Of a stretch of DNA of 64,000 nucleotides, positions 9,172 through 18,428 are shown piece after piece. How positions within the stretch are numbered: position 1 is the stretch's first letter; every line of letters starts with the position of its first letter. The notes beneath the pieces were generated by a model, which made no database searches, had not been told where the DNA came from, and was given only the letters and a program-made list of their open reading frames with translations. Source of the stretch: Streptomyces fodineus (GTDB lineage Bacteria; Actinomycetota; Actinomycetes; Streptomycetales; Streptomycetaceae); NCBI RefSeq assembly GCF_001735805.1, contig NZ_CP017248.1:496001-560000 (forward strand), in the 5' to 3' direction. The position numbers were made by a program, and so were the translations under genes.

Positions 9172-11946
9172 ATGAAGGGGCTTTTCGGCCTGTTCAAAGC
9201 GCGGGCAGACCCCACGGGCACCGGGGCACCCGCGCCTGCCCCGCGCCCACGTCGTCGCACGGCATTCAGCGTGCGCAGCGTGGCCGGTCAGGTGTTCGTC
9301 CTGCAGTTGGTGCTCCTGGTGCTGCTGGGCGTGGCAGCGGTGACGGCTCTGGTGCTGCAGGCTCAGGGGGCGAGCGTGCGGGAGGCGCAGGAACGTTCGC
9401 GCGTGGGTGCCGAGGCGTTCGCGAACGCTCCGGGCACGCTCGCCGCGATGCAGTCCGCCGACCCGAGTGCGCTGCTCCAGCCGCGGGCGGAGGCGGCACG
9501 CAAGAAGTCGGGGGTCGACTACATCGTGGCGTTCAGCCCGGCCGGGTACCGGTGGACCCACCCCGATCCGCGTCTGATCGGCAAGCACGTGACCGGCACC
9601 TTCGACGAAGCGCTGGCCGGACACGCGCACACCTCCACGTTCGGCACGCCCGTCGGCCAGGCCGTGGACACGACCGTCCCCGTCACCGACGCCCACGGCA
9701 AGGTCGTCGGTCTCGTCGCCGTGGGCATCACGGTCCGGAGTGTCCACGAGCGGGTGGCCGGGCAGATGCCGCTCCTCTTCGGCGCCGCCGGGGGCACGGT
9801 GTTGCTGATGGCGGGCGTATCGGCGCTGGTGAGCCGGCGGCTGCGGCGGCAGACGCGGGGGCTGGAACCGGCTGAGCTCAGGCGGATGTACGACCACCAC
9901 GCGGCGGTGCTGCACGCCGCGCGGGAGGGCATGCTCATCGTCGACGAGGGCGGCAGGCTGCTGCTCGCCAACGACGAGGCGCGGCGGCTGCTGGACCTGC
10001 CCCAGGACGCGGAGGGACGACCGGTCACCGACCTGGGCTTCGAACCCGTACTCGCGCAGTTGCTGCTCTCGGGGCGGCCGACGACGGACGAGGTGCATGC
10101 GGCCGGTGATCGTCTGCTGGCGGTGAACGTGCGGCCGACCGCACCCTATGGCGGGCCCGCCGGCAGCATGGCCACGCTGCGCGACATCACCGAGCTGCAG
10201 GTCGTCACCGGCAAGGCCGCCGTGGCGGAGCGCCGCCTGAGGCTGCTCTACGACGCCATGCACGGGATCGGCACCACGCTCGACATCGTCCGCACCGCCC
10301 AGGAACTGACGCAATTCGCGGTCCCTCGGTTCGCCGACTATGTCTCCGTCGATCTGATCGACTCGATCCTCCAGGGCGGGGAGCCGGAGGGCACGATGAT
10401 GCGGCGTACGGCCGTCACCGGCATCCATGAGGAGCATCCGCTCTATCCGGTCGGCAAGCGCATCGACTTCGGTGCCGAAACCCCGCAGGCGATCGGTTTC
10501 GGCACCGGCGAACCCGTGCTCGAGTCGGATCTGCCCGCCCTGACCGGATGGCAGGAGGAGGATCCCGTCAACGCGCGCCGGATCATCGCCCACGGCATCC
10601 ACTCGATGATGGTGATCCCGCTGCGCGCCCGCGGCATCCTCATGGGCGTGGCCAGCTTCTGGCGCTCCGAGCGGCCCGAGCCCTTCGAGGAGGAGGACGT
10701 GGCGGTCGCCGAGGAGCTGGTGGCCCGGGCCGCGCTCGCCATCGACAACGCACGGCGCTACACGCGCGAGCACACCACGGCCGTCACCCTGCAGCGCAGC
10801 CTGCTGCCGCATGGCGTCCCCGACCAGTCAGCGCTCGACGTGGCCTACCGCTACCTGCCCGCGCAGGCCGGGGTCGGCGGCGACTGGTTCGACGTCATCC
10901 CGCTGCCCGGAGCGCGGGTGGCGCTGGTCGTCGGCGACGTGGTCGGACACGGGCTGCACGCGGCGGCCACCATGGGCCGGCTGCGCACCGCCGTCCACAA
11001 CTTCTCCGCCCTCGACCTCAGCCCGGACGAGCTGCTGGCGCGCCTGGACGAGCTGGTGAGCCGTATCGACAGCGACGAGACGGGCGAGGAGGGCGGAGCG
11101 GGTGTCACCGGAGCGACCTGCCTGTACGTCCTTTACGACCCGGTCGCCGGACGGGTCGCCGTGGCCCTGGCCGGCCATCCCGGCCCCGCCCTCGTGCTTC
11201 CCGACGGCACTGTGTCGTTCCCCGAGGTGCCCGTCTCCCCGCCCCTCGGGCTGGCAGGCGGTCTGCCGGTCGAGACCGCGCACCTGACTCTGCCCGAGGG
11301 AACGCGGATGGTGCTGTTCACCGACGGGCTGGTGGAGGACCGTGACCGGGACGTGGAGGTGGGCCTTCGACAGCTGCGCGCCGCCCTTGCCGGCGCTGTG
11401 GGCCGTACGCCGGAAGAAACCTGTACGGACATCCTCGGCGCGCTGCTGCCCGAGCGGCCCAGCGATGACATCGCCCTGCTCGTGGCGAGCACCCGGTTGC
11501 TGCCTTCCGACCGGGTCGCCCTGTGGGAGGTGCCGTCCGACCCCGCGGCCGTGGCGCCGGTCCGCTCCGACTGCGCACGCACCCTGGACACCTGGGGCCT
11601 GGAGGACATCGGGTACGCCACCGAGTTGATCCTCAGCGAGCTGATCACCAATGCCATCCGCTACGGCTCCCCGCCCATCCGGGTCCGCATGCTGTACGAC
11701 CGCTGCCTGATCTGTGAGGTCTCCGACGGCAGCAGCACCTCCCCGCACATGCGGCGGGCGGCCCCCACGGACGAGGGCGGGCGCGGCCTGTTCCTGGTCG
11801 GCCAGTTCGCCGAGCGCTGGGGCACCCGCTACCTGGCACGCGGCAAGGTGATCTGGAGCGAACAGGCGCTCCACGACGGGCAGGGGGAAACGGGCCCCGA
11901 GGCGGTCGAAGACCTCCTCGACCAGTGGGACGACGCCGCCCTGTAG
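9172..11946 (+). CDS. membrane multi-sensor protein with PAS, GAF, PP2C (SpoIIE) phosphatase and ATPase domains
   Basis: Encodes 924 residues. A basic N-terminus leads into a membrane helix (VFVLQLVLLVLLGVAAVTAL, about 42-62). An extracytoplasmic sensor domain of the DcuS/CitA type follows (YIVAFSPAGYRWTHPDPRLI), then a second helix near 200-220. Next come a PAS domain (about 235-345), a GAF domain (about 360-520), and a PP2C/SpoIIE phosphatase core (about 540-760; GVGGDWFDVIPLPG, VVGDVVGHGLHAAATMG, LFTDGLVEDR). The protein ends in an HATPase domain like anti-sigma kinases (ELITNAIRYG). Such proteins act in partner-switching control of sigma factors in Streptomyces. A GGGA ribosome binding site precedes the ATG. 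The tail is acidic. Confidence 0.93.
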   Translation: MKGLFGLFKARADPTGTGAPAPAPRPRRRTAFSVRSVAGQVFVLQLVLLVLLGVAAVTALVLQAQGASVREAQERSRVGAEAFANAPGTLAAMQSADPSALLQPRAEAARKKSGVDYIVAFSPAGYRWTHPDPRLIGKHVTGTFDEALAGHAHTSTFGTPVGQAVDTTVPVTDAHGKVVGLVAVGITVRSVHERVAGQMPLLFGAAGGTVLLMAGVSALVSRRLRRQTRGLEPAELRRMYDHHAAVLHAAREGMLIVDEGGRLLLANDEARRLLDLPQDAEGRPVTDLGFEPVLAQLLLSGRPTTDEVHAAGDRLLAVNVRPTAPYGGPAGSMATLRDITELQVVTGKAAVAERRLRLLYDAMHGIGTTLDIVRTAQELTQFAVPRFADYVSVDLIDSILQGGEPEGTMMRRTAVTGIHEEHPLYPVGKRIDFGAETPQAIGFGTGEPVLESDLPALTGWQEEDPVNARRIIAHGIHSMMVIPLRARGILMGVASFWRSERPEPFEEEDVAVAEELVARAALAIDNARRYTREHTTAVTLQRSLLPHGVPDQSALDVAYRYLPAQAGVGGDWFDVIPLPGARVALVVGDVVGHGLHAAATMGRLRTAVHNFSALDLSPDELLARLDELVSRIDSDETGEEGGAGVTGATCLYVLYDPVAGRVAVALAGHPGPALVLPDGTVSFPEVPVSPPLGLAGGLPVETAHLTLPEGTRMVLFTDGLVEDRDRDVEVGLRQLRAALAGAVGRTPEETCTDILGALLPERPSDDIALLVASTRLLPSDRVALWEVPSDPAAVAPVRSDCARTLDTWGLEDIGYATELILSELITNAIRYGSPPIRVRMLYDRCLICEVSDGSSTSPHMRRAAPTDEGGRGLFLVGQFAERWGTRYLARGKVIWSEQALHDGQGETGPEAVEDLLDQWDDAAL

Positions 11947-12118
11947 AACCGCCCCGCCGGGCTCGTCGCGTGGCAGTCACCGGTGCGTGCAGTGCTCGGT
12001 ACCCGACCAAGTGCTGGGAGGAACAGCAGCCCGGCTCACCTGACATACGCCGGCGGTTGCGTCAACTCCCTCCGGGCGCGGCCGGAGTCAGGGCCCCTCC
12101 CCCGCGGTCCGACGCCGG

Positions 12119-13135
12119 TCACTGCTCCCTGTGGTGGCTGCGGATCCTGGCGGCCACCTCGTTCTGTTCGGTCTCCCACCAGGGGCGTACCCGTTCGGCG
12201 GACGGTGCCTGGCCCTGGTCCGCGGCGGGTGCGGGGGCGGGAGCGAGTTCTGCGTCGAGGCGGCGGTCGAGGGCCGCCGTCTGGGCCCGCTCCGCGCGCG
12301 CCCACTGGAACAGGAGCACCAGCAGGAAGGGCAGTGCGACCAGCTCGGCGATGCTGAGCATCGCCCCGCCGCCGATCTGCTGGTCGTGCTGGACGTCCGG
12401 GGACCAGGTCGGCGCGTGGTGCAGGTACCAGGCGCCCGCGATCAGCGTGCTGTGCGTCATCACCACCACGCCCGGGACCGCGTCGACGACACCGTCCAGG
12501 AACACCAGCCCCGCCCGTACCGGGTGGGTGCACCAGGAGGGCAGCGCCTCTTCACGGGTCAGCACCGGTACGACGAAGAGGCAGCCGGCCGCGAGCAGGT
12601 GGAGATACATCAGCTCGTGCAGCCAGCCCACGCGCAGGGCGGTCTCGAAGTACGGCGTGAAGTACACCGTCAGCTCGGTGGCGAGCACCAGAGCCGTACT
12701 GACCAGCGGAAACGTCAACACCCGCACCAGGCGGCCGGTCATGGCCCGGCGTACGCGGCCGGCGGCGGCCTCCGGCAGCGCCTCGACGGCGAGCCGCAGC
12801 GGGTCGCCGAGGGCCAGGCCCAGGGGTGCGACGAGGTCGAGGAGGATGTTCTGCACGGCCGCCGGCCAGAACAGCACGTGGTCGTAGACGGCCAGGGCGG
12901 ACATCGTGGCCACCACCAGCCCGCCCAGGCCGAGCAGCGCGAACGCCAGGACACGGCCGAGCGGCCAGGGCTCGCCCCGCTGGCGCAGCCGTGCCACGCC
13001 CCAGCCGTAGAGCGCGCCCAGGGCGATGACCAGCAGCAGCGCGGGGACGTCCACGTGCCATGTGGACAGCAGACGTCCCGTCGTCAGCTCCGGGAGCTGG
13101 TCGGCCGACAGTTCGGTCATCGCGTGACCACCCAT
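12119..13135 (-). CDS. cytochrome c oxidase assembly protein, CtaG/Caa3 type
   Basis: Encodes 338 residues from ATG 13135, with GAGGA about 9 nt upstream. Several membrane helices are visible (VPALLLVIALGALYGWGV, VLAFALLGLGGLVVATMSAL and others). Family hallmarks are YDHVLFWPAAVQNILLDLVAP, HELMYLHLLAAGCLFVVPVL and the MTHSTLIAGAWYLH segment. CtaG-like proteins help deliver copper to the CuB centre of heme-copper oxidases. The C-terminal tail is charged and cytoplasmic. No other oxidase gene is nearby. Confidence 0.9.
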   Translation of the reverse strand: MGGHAMTELSADQLPELTTGRLLSTWHVDVPALLLVIALGALYGWGVARLRQRGEPWPLGRVLAFALLGLGGLVVATMSALAVYDHVLFWPAAVQNILLDLVAPLGLALGDPLRLAVEALPEAAAGRVRRAMTGRLVRVLTFPLVSTALVLATELTVYFTPYFETALRVGWLHELMYLHLLAAGCLFVVPVLTREEALPSWCTHPVRAGLVFLDGVVDAVPGVVVMTHSTLIAGAWYLHHAPTWSPDVQHDQQIGGGAMLSIAELVALPFLLVLLFQWARAERAQTAALDRRLDAELAPAPAPAADQGQAPSAERVRPWWETEQNEVAARIRSHHREQ

Positions 13136-13247
13136 GCAGATCGTCCTCTTCTGCCTCGACACGGAGGAACCGGCTCGGATCTCCAACGGGACGCTAGTCC
13201 CCCGCGGCTCGAAGATCCGCATCGGGGTCCCGCATGGCGGGGCCTCG

Positions 13248-14668
13248 TCAGTACACGTCCCTCACATAGCGCTTGTCGGCGGCCAGCTGCTTGACGGACG
13301 CGGCCGCCTCGGCCTCGGTCAGACCGCCGTGCACGGTGACGATGTCCCGGAGGGCCTGGTCGACGTCCTCGGCCATGCGGGAGGCGTCGCCGCAGACGTA
13401 GAAACGGGCGCCGTCGCGGAGCCAGGACCACATCAGGGGGCCGTGTTCGCGCATCCGGTCCTGGACGTAGATCTCGGCGCGCTGATCGCGGGAGAACGCG
13501 GTGTCGAGGCGGGTGAGCGTGCCCTCGGCCAGGAACGCGGCCAGCTCCTGTTCGTAGTAGAAGTCCGTCGCGCGGTGCTGTTCGCCGAAGAACAGCCAGT
13601 TCGGGGCGCGGTGCCCGCGGGCCCGGCGTTCCTCCAGGAAGCCGATGAAGGGTGCGATGCCGGTGCCGGGGCCCACCATCACGGCCGGTGCGGCGGGGTC
13701 GGCGGGCGGCCGGAAGTGCGGCGCCCGCTGGACGCGGACCGGCACCGGGGTGCCGGGCTCGGCGTCGGCGAGGAACGGGGAGCACACGCCCTGGCGGGGC
13801 CGGCCCGCGAGGTTCTCGTACCGGACGACGGAGACCGTGAGCGACACCTGGTGGGCGTCCGTCAGGGGGCTGGAGCATATGGAGTACAGACGGGGTTGCA
13901 GGCGACCCAGCACGTCGGCCCACTCCTGGGCGCCGGCCCGGATGCCGGACTCGGCGACGAGAGGTCGGTGCCGGGTTTGATCTGCAGGAACAGGTCGGCC
14001 TTGGCCGCGGTGGCGGTGCGCCGGGGGTCTACGACGATCAGCTTGGCGCCCGCCGACTTCACCCGCTCCATCATCCGCAGGAAGAGGATGGGGTGGCAGT
14101 CGGCCATGTTGGAGCCGATGACGAAGAAGACATCGGCCTTGTCGAGGTCCTGGTACGAGCCGGGCGGGCCGTCCGCGCCGAGCGACAGCTTGTAGCCGGT
14201 GCCGGCGCCGGCCATGCACAGCCGGGAGTTCGACTCGATCTGGTTGGTGCGGATGAAGCCCTTGGCGAGCTTGTTCGCCAGGTACTGCGCCTCCAGGCTC
14301 AGCTGTCCGGAGACGTAGAGGGCGACCGCGTCGGGGCCGTGCTCGTCGATGATCGTGCGCAGGCGGCGGGCGGTCTCGGTGACGGCGGCAGCCAGGGGCG
14401 CGGGCTGGGGCTCTTCGCCTCGGTCCGGCCGGACGAGGGCGGTGGTCAGCCGGCCCGGGGCGGCGAGCATGTCGGCGGTGGTCGCGCCCTTGGTGCACAG
14501 CCGCCCGAAGTTCGCCGGGTGCTCCTTGTCCCCGCTCGCCTTCACGACCGTACGCCGCCCGTCCGGTCCCGTGCCGACGTCGAGGACCAGGCCGCAGCCC
14601 ACCCCGCAGTACGAGCAGACCGTCCGCACCTTCGTCGTGCCATCGCTCTGCGAGCCCGGCGCGGCCAC
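13248..14668 (-). pseudogene. nitrate reductase/sulfite reductase flavoprotein fusion gene with its middle deleted
   Basis: From GTG 14668 (GGAGG at good spacing) the first about 235 residues are the start of an assimilatory molybdopterin nitrate reductase. They carry the 4Fe-4S ligands in CSYCGVGCGL and the GRLCTKGAT segment, then QIESNSRLCMAG and FVIGSNMADCHP. At about 13958-13964 the sequence jumps in both frame and content to the last about 238 residues of a CysJ-like FAD/NADPH reductase (LYSICSSPL, VMVGPGTGIAPFIGF, FYVCGDASRM, KRYVRDVY). Full-length fused proteins of this kind occur in Streptomyces at well over 1,000 residues. Most of the molybdopterin core and the flavodoxin/FAD region are therefore missing, so it cannot be functional as annotated. 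Confidence 0.85.
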
Positions 14669-14817
14669 GGGCGCCTCCTCTCTTCTGTGCTCGCCTGATC
14701 CCACCCTTTCGTGACCGTACGAACCGCTCATTACGTGGGTGTCTCCGCACCTGATCACCAGGGGTTATGCCCACCGCACAGGGTCTGGGACGCGGGTGTG
14801 AGACACGGGAAGGGGAC

Positions 14818-14873
14818 AGCCCCGGTCGGCGAGGAGGCCGCCCGGGGCTGGACCCGCGCACCCGGAGCGCGGG
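14818..14873 (-). terminator. two GC-rich hairpins after the lamin-tail gene
   Basis: Arms AGCCCCGG (14818-14825) and CCGGGGCT (14842-14849) form an 8-bp stem. CCCGCGC (14853-14859) and GCGCGGG (14867-14873) form a 7-bp stem with a 7-nt loop. They lie within 75 bp downstream of the stop of the minus-strand gene ending at 14889. There is no T-run, which is usual for Streptomyces hairpin terminators. Confidence 0.5.
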
Positions 14874-14888
14874 CCGCGGGTCGGCGGG

Positions 14889-15506
14889 TCAGCGGAGGTG
14901 GCTGCGGACGTGGTCGGCGTGCTGGTCGTGGCCGGCGGCCTGGTGACGGACGACCACGGCCTGGTGGTGGACAACGGCCTGGTGGTGGACAACGGCCTGG
15001 TGGCGGCCGGTCCCGGCGCGGCGGACGGCGCCCGCACCGCGGTGGCTGCCGCCCCAGGAGAAGGCGTCGACGAGGCGGCCGCGGGCGTCGCGCAGGGTCG
15101 CGGTGTCGGCGTTGACGTCCCACACGCGCGTGCGGCGGTCCTGGTAGAGGTCGGTCTTGGTGTCGCGGCCGACGCCGGTGTGGACGCGGACGGTGGCCCG
15201 GCCCGCGAGCTGCACGTGATGGAAGGTGTAGGTGCGGCCGTTCCGGTCCGACAGCGTCCAGCTGTTCAGGTTCATCGCCCGGCGGGTGTTGTTCGTGATG
15301 TCCACCCACTGCTTGTTCAGCGAGCTGTTGGAACGGGCGTTCCGGCCCTGCGAGGCGTGCTGGACGCCGCTGATGTACACCACTGCGTGGTGCGTACGGA
15401 CCGGCTGGTCACCGGCGGCCGCGGCCGGGAGCGTCAGGGCGCCCATCGTTGCGGCGGCGACGGCAGCGACAGCGGTCGTACGACGGACGGGAGAAGAAGC
15501 GGACAC
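14889..15506 (-). CDS. secreted lamin-tail-domain protein with His/Gln repeats
   Basis: Encodes 205 residues from GTG 15506, after GGGGGA. A signal peptide is clear: basic VRRTTAVAAVAAATMGALTL, then PAAAAGD as the likely cleavage region. The middle is a lamin-tail (LTD) domain: YISGVQ, NKQWVDITNNTRRAMNLNSW, LSDRNGRTYTFHHV. LTD domains are found in many Streptomyces secreted proteins and are thought to bind surfaces or nucleic acid. The C-terminus has a tandem HHQAVV repeat encoded by an 18-bp DNA repeat. Function outside the cell is unknown. Confidence 0.8.
   Translation of the reverse strand: MSASSPVRRTTAVAAVAAATMGALTLPAAAAGDQPVRTHHAVVYISGVQHASQGRNARSNSSLNKQWVDITNNTRRAMNLNSWTLSDRNGRTYTFHHVQLAGRATVRVHTGVGRDTKTDLYQDRRTRVWDVNADTATLRDARGRLVDAFSWGGSHRGAGAVRRAGTGRHQAVVHHQAVVHHQAVVVRHQAAGHDQHADHVRSHLR
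14957..15003. repeat. 18-bp tandem repeat, about 2.6 units
   Basis: The unit CGGCCTGGTGGTGGACAA occurs at 14957-14974 and 14975-14992, with a partial third copy to 15003; a degenerate copy lies just before. It encodes the HHQAVV repeats in the C-terminus of the lamin-tail protein. Its length is a multiple of three, so copy-number change would alter length without breaking the frame. Confidence 0.85.
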
Positions 15507-15768
15507 GAGGTCCCCCTTCACGAGGATGCGCGGGTCGGCGGCCGGTCGGCCGCACAGCCACACCCTGCAACCCGCGTCCGGATTTGCGTGGGAAACGCGC
15601 GTGGCATTACGGATCCAGCAGCAATCCATAACTCTCACTTGAAATGCCCGTTTACGTTCCGAATGCCGGAGCCTCAGCCCGTCACCCATGCGGCCACCCG
15701 AAAGCGAGTGACGCACCGCTGCGCCATCCGGGGCAGCCGCATGAGTGATGCGGGAGGAGGCGCGAGGG

Positions 15769-17433
15769 TCAGCGGAGGGGCAGGGCCCGTGTGTGTTCCA
15801 CGCGGACGGCGTCCAGGTCCTGCGGGTCGAGGCCCAGCAGCCGCAGGATCGTCGGGGCGATCTGCGTGGTGCGCACCGGTCCGTTGACGCGTACGCCGCG
15901 CGGGGTGACGGCGCCGGAGACGACGAGCGGGACGTCGAGGTCGTCGGCGTGGGCGCCGCCGTGCTCGGCGATCTTGCCCTTGCCGCCGGTGTAGACGACG
16001 CCGTACTGGGTGATGCCGACCAGGTCGGGCACGCGGGAGTCGCCCGGCCGGGCGTGGAAGTACCGGGCGGCGTCCGCACCCGCGTGGAGGGTCTTCAGAC
16101 CGCTCGCGGTGAAGGGCCTGGCCTTGCCGTCGATGTCGTTGCCCGTGCCGGACTGGGCGAGCAGATAGGCCTTGGCGAAGTCGGCGGCGGCCTGGGAGCG
16201 GTCGGTGAGCCAGATGAGCATGGCGTCGTCGTCCACCGCGTGGGCGACGAGGTCGCCGGAGCCCGGGTGGGCGGTCTTCCAGGCGGTGTTGAGGCCGTCG
16301 AGCAGCGGGCCGTCGTCGATGCGGGTCAGCGCCTTGGGGTCGGTGGGCGACTGGCCGTGCTTGGCGGACAGGATGACCGTGGTGCTGTCGGCGAGGCGCT
16401 GCTTGCGGAGTTCGGTGAGGAGGGCGCCGACCTGCTGGTCGACGAAGCCGAGGTTCTTCACCACGAGGGGCCCGGGCACGCCCTTCGTCCGGTAACCGCC
16501 CGTCAGACCGTCGGAGGCCGGCAGCTTCTGCGCGGTCGAGACGGACTGGAAGTTCATGCCGAAGACCGCGGGGGTGCCCACCTTGTGCGTACGGCTGTGG
16601 TCGAAGCCGTCGATCTCGTTGAGGGCGGCCTGCACCTTGTAACCGTCGTACTGCTCGGTCGCGGCGTTGTCCTTCGTCCAGTCACCCGCGGCGTAGCCGG
16701 TGGCCTTGCTGTTGATCTCGGGCGTGAACAGGTCCTGGATGCCCTTGCCGGAGGGGCCGTTGAGGATGTCGTAGGCGGCGTGCTTGTCGGACCACGCGGT
16801 GCGCAGGCCGGCCGTGCGGACCACGTTGAAGACGGTGTTCACCCGCAGGTAGGAGTGCGGGTAGAGCGGTCTGCAGGTCTTCGCGTCGACCGGGAGCTTC
16901 GAGGGGTCGATGAGGCCGGCGGGGTCGCCGGTCATCTGCAGGATGCTGCCGGGCAGGCCGCTCAGACCCTGGCCCGCGTCGAGGGAGTCCGGGTTCTTGT
17001 CGAGGTCCTCGGTGAGGTCGACCTCGGTGCCGGGCTTGGCGCCGGTGCACTTGGTCGTGCCGGCCGGCAGGAGGGCGGAGCTGTAGGTGTCGTCGTAGTA
17101 CACGCCCGTGGTGCCCGGGTCGCCGCCCGTGACCTGGCCGACCATGCCCGGGAAGGAGTCGGAGGGGTTGGTGGTGGCCGCGTGGGTGTACTCCACGCCG
17201 CCCATGGTGAGCTGGGCGAGCGCCGAATGGGGGTGCTGGGCGATGTACCAGGCGAGGTCGGACTGGTGCAGACCGTCGACGGACAGCAGCAGGACGTGCC
17301 GGGCAGCCGCGTGCGGGTGTGCGGGGGTGTGTGCCGAGGCGGGCGCGGCCACCGCGGTGAGCGCGCCTATCGCGGCCAGCGCGGCCGCGGCCGCCGTGAC
17401 GGAACGTGCGGGGTGGCCCGGACGTCGGGACAT
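15769..17433 (-). CDS. secreted alkaline phosphatase-superfamily phosphodiesterase
   Basis: Encodes 554 residues from ATG 17433, preceded by GAGGAGAAG. A signal peptide is evident (RSVTAAAAALAAIGALTAV, then APASAH). The mature part matches type I phosphodiesterase/nucleotide pyrophosphatase enzymes. First metal site LLLSVDGLHQSDL; nucleophile loop NPSDSFPGMVGQVTGG, with Ser or Thr as catalytic residue; later VILSAKHGQSP and AEHGGAHADDLDVPLVVSG. It probably hydrolyses phosphodiester or phosphate bonds extracellularly using two metal ions; the substrate is unknown. It stands alone. Confidence 0.9.
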   Translation of the reverse strand: MSRRPGHPARSVTAAAAALAAIGALTAVAAPASAHTPAHPHAAARHVLLLSVDGLHQSDLAWYIAQHPHSALAQLTMGGVEYTHAATTNPSDSFPGMVGQVTGGDPGTTGVYYDDTYSSALLPAGTTKCTGAKPGTEVDLTEDLDKNPDSLDAGQGLSGLPGSILQMTGDPAGLIDPSKLPVDAKTCRPLYPHSYLRVNTVFNVVRTAGLRTAWSDKHAAYDILNGPSGKGIQDLFTPEINSKATGYAAGDWTKDNAATEQYDGYKVQAALNEIDGFDHSRTHKVGTPAVFGMNFQSVSTAQKLPASDGLTGGYRTKGVPGPLVVKNLGFVDQQVGALLTELRKQRLADSTTVILSAKHGQSPTDPKALTRIDDGPLLDGLNTAWKTAHPGSGDLVAHAVDDDAMLIWLTDRSQAAADFAKAYLLAQSGTGNDIDGKARPFTASGLKTLHAGADAARYFHARPGDSRVPDLVGITQYGVVYTGGKGKIAEHGGAHADDLDVPLVVSGAVTPRGVRVNGPVRTTQIAPTILRLLGLDPQDLDAVRVEHTRALPLR

Positions 17434-17690
17434 GGCTTCTCCTCGGACGGTGTCGAGTCGGTGAGAGCGTGCGGGTCGTGCACCGACATCCGAGAGGCAG
17501 AACATGTACGCAAGCGAACCGTCATCCCGTGATCAGCCCAAGAAACGCATCAGGCCATGCAAAGAAGTCCGCCGGACCCCAGGCGTTTGCGGATCCGGGC
17601 GGGCGGTGGCATCCGCCCCTGGAGCTCCTTCACTTGACCGTTCCGGCCGGAGACATGGCCGACGGGGACGCACCTGCTCAGCGGTGGTGG

Positions 17691-18335
17691 TCACGCGCGT
17701 CCGGTCGCGCGTACGGCCGCCTCCGTCAGGGTCGTCGCCGCGTGTACGGCGCTGGCGACCGCCTCGTCCGCAGTGAGGCCGCACAGGTCGGTGAGGGAGA
17801 ACAGGGCCTCGGCGCTGACGACGACCGCCAGGTCCCGCTCGAGCTGGGCGAAGGCGTCCGGATCCGTTGCCCGCAGTGTGTCCTTGAGGGGGTCGAGCGC
17901 GAGGTCGATCAGGCCGAAGCGGATGCCGGGGCGCATCTTCACCGTCTCGGGGCGGGTGATGGTGGCGGCGATCATCGCGCGCACCGCGCCCTGCCGGGCG
18001 AGTATCCCCCGCAGCAGGAACTCGCAGGCGTAGGCGACGCGTTCGACGGGGTCCGGCGAATCCGCGACCGGACGCAGAGCGTCGGCCGGTGGCGGCCAGC
18101 TGCCGGCCAGGGCCTCGCTGATCAGGGACGGGAGATCCGGGAAGTACCGGTAGGCGGTGGCCTCGGACACCAGGGCCGTACGGGCGATGGCGGGCATGGT
18201 CACATCGGCGCCGGCGCCGATGAGCCGGCGGGCGGCCTCGACGATCGCCGTACGCGTGCGCTTCTTCTGGTTGCTGCGGCCGGCACCGAGCTGCGTCGTC
18301 CTCGTTGTGGCCCTCCCTCGTCGTTCCCCAGCCAT
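17691..18335 (-). CDS. TetR/AcrR family transcriptional regulator
   Basis: Encodes 214 residues. A basic leader (RSNQKKRTRTAIVEAARRLI) is followed by the helix-turn-helix DVTMPAIARTALVSEATAYRYFPDLPSLISEAL. The C-terminal ligand domain is helical. It is divergent from the cupin/hydrolase remnant that starts at 18429, and inverted repeats lie between them. The original target genes appear to be decaying, so this may be an orphaned repressor. Confidence 0.88.
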   Translation of the reverse strand: MAGERRGRATTRTTQLGAGRSNQKKRTRTAIVEAARRLIGAGADVTMPAIARTALVSEATAYRYFPDLPSLISEALAGSWPPPADALRPVADSPDPVERVAYACEFLLRGILARQGAVRAMIAATITRPETVKMRPGIRFGLIDLALDPLKDTLRATDPDAFAQLERDLAVVVSAEALFSLTDLCGLTADEAVASAVHAATTLTEAAVRATGRA

Positions 18336-18347
18336 ATTAGCAGTCCT

Positions 18348-18414
18348 CTCTCTTTACGAGAGTCCACTTGCATGAAGGGGTAAAGCCCTCTAGGTTCATG
18401 AGAGCCAGCTCTCA
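18348..18414. promoter_or_regulatory. inverted repeats in a divergent promoter region
   Basis: TGAGAGC-CA-GCTCTCA at 18399-18414 is a 16-bp inverted repeat with perfect 7-bp arms. CTCTC-N5-GAGAG at 18348-18362 is a second, weaker one. Both lie between the TetR gene at 18335 and the cupin start at 18429, as expected for repressor operators. Confidence 0.55.
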
Positions 18415-18428
18415 CGAAGGAGCCCGTG

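Noticed and set aside
14965..15003. Possible CRISPR-like repeat near 15 kb
   Set aside because: Repeat units are directly adjacent with no unique spacers, and they encode a protein tail.
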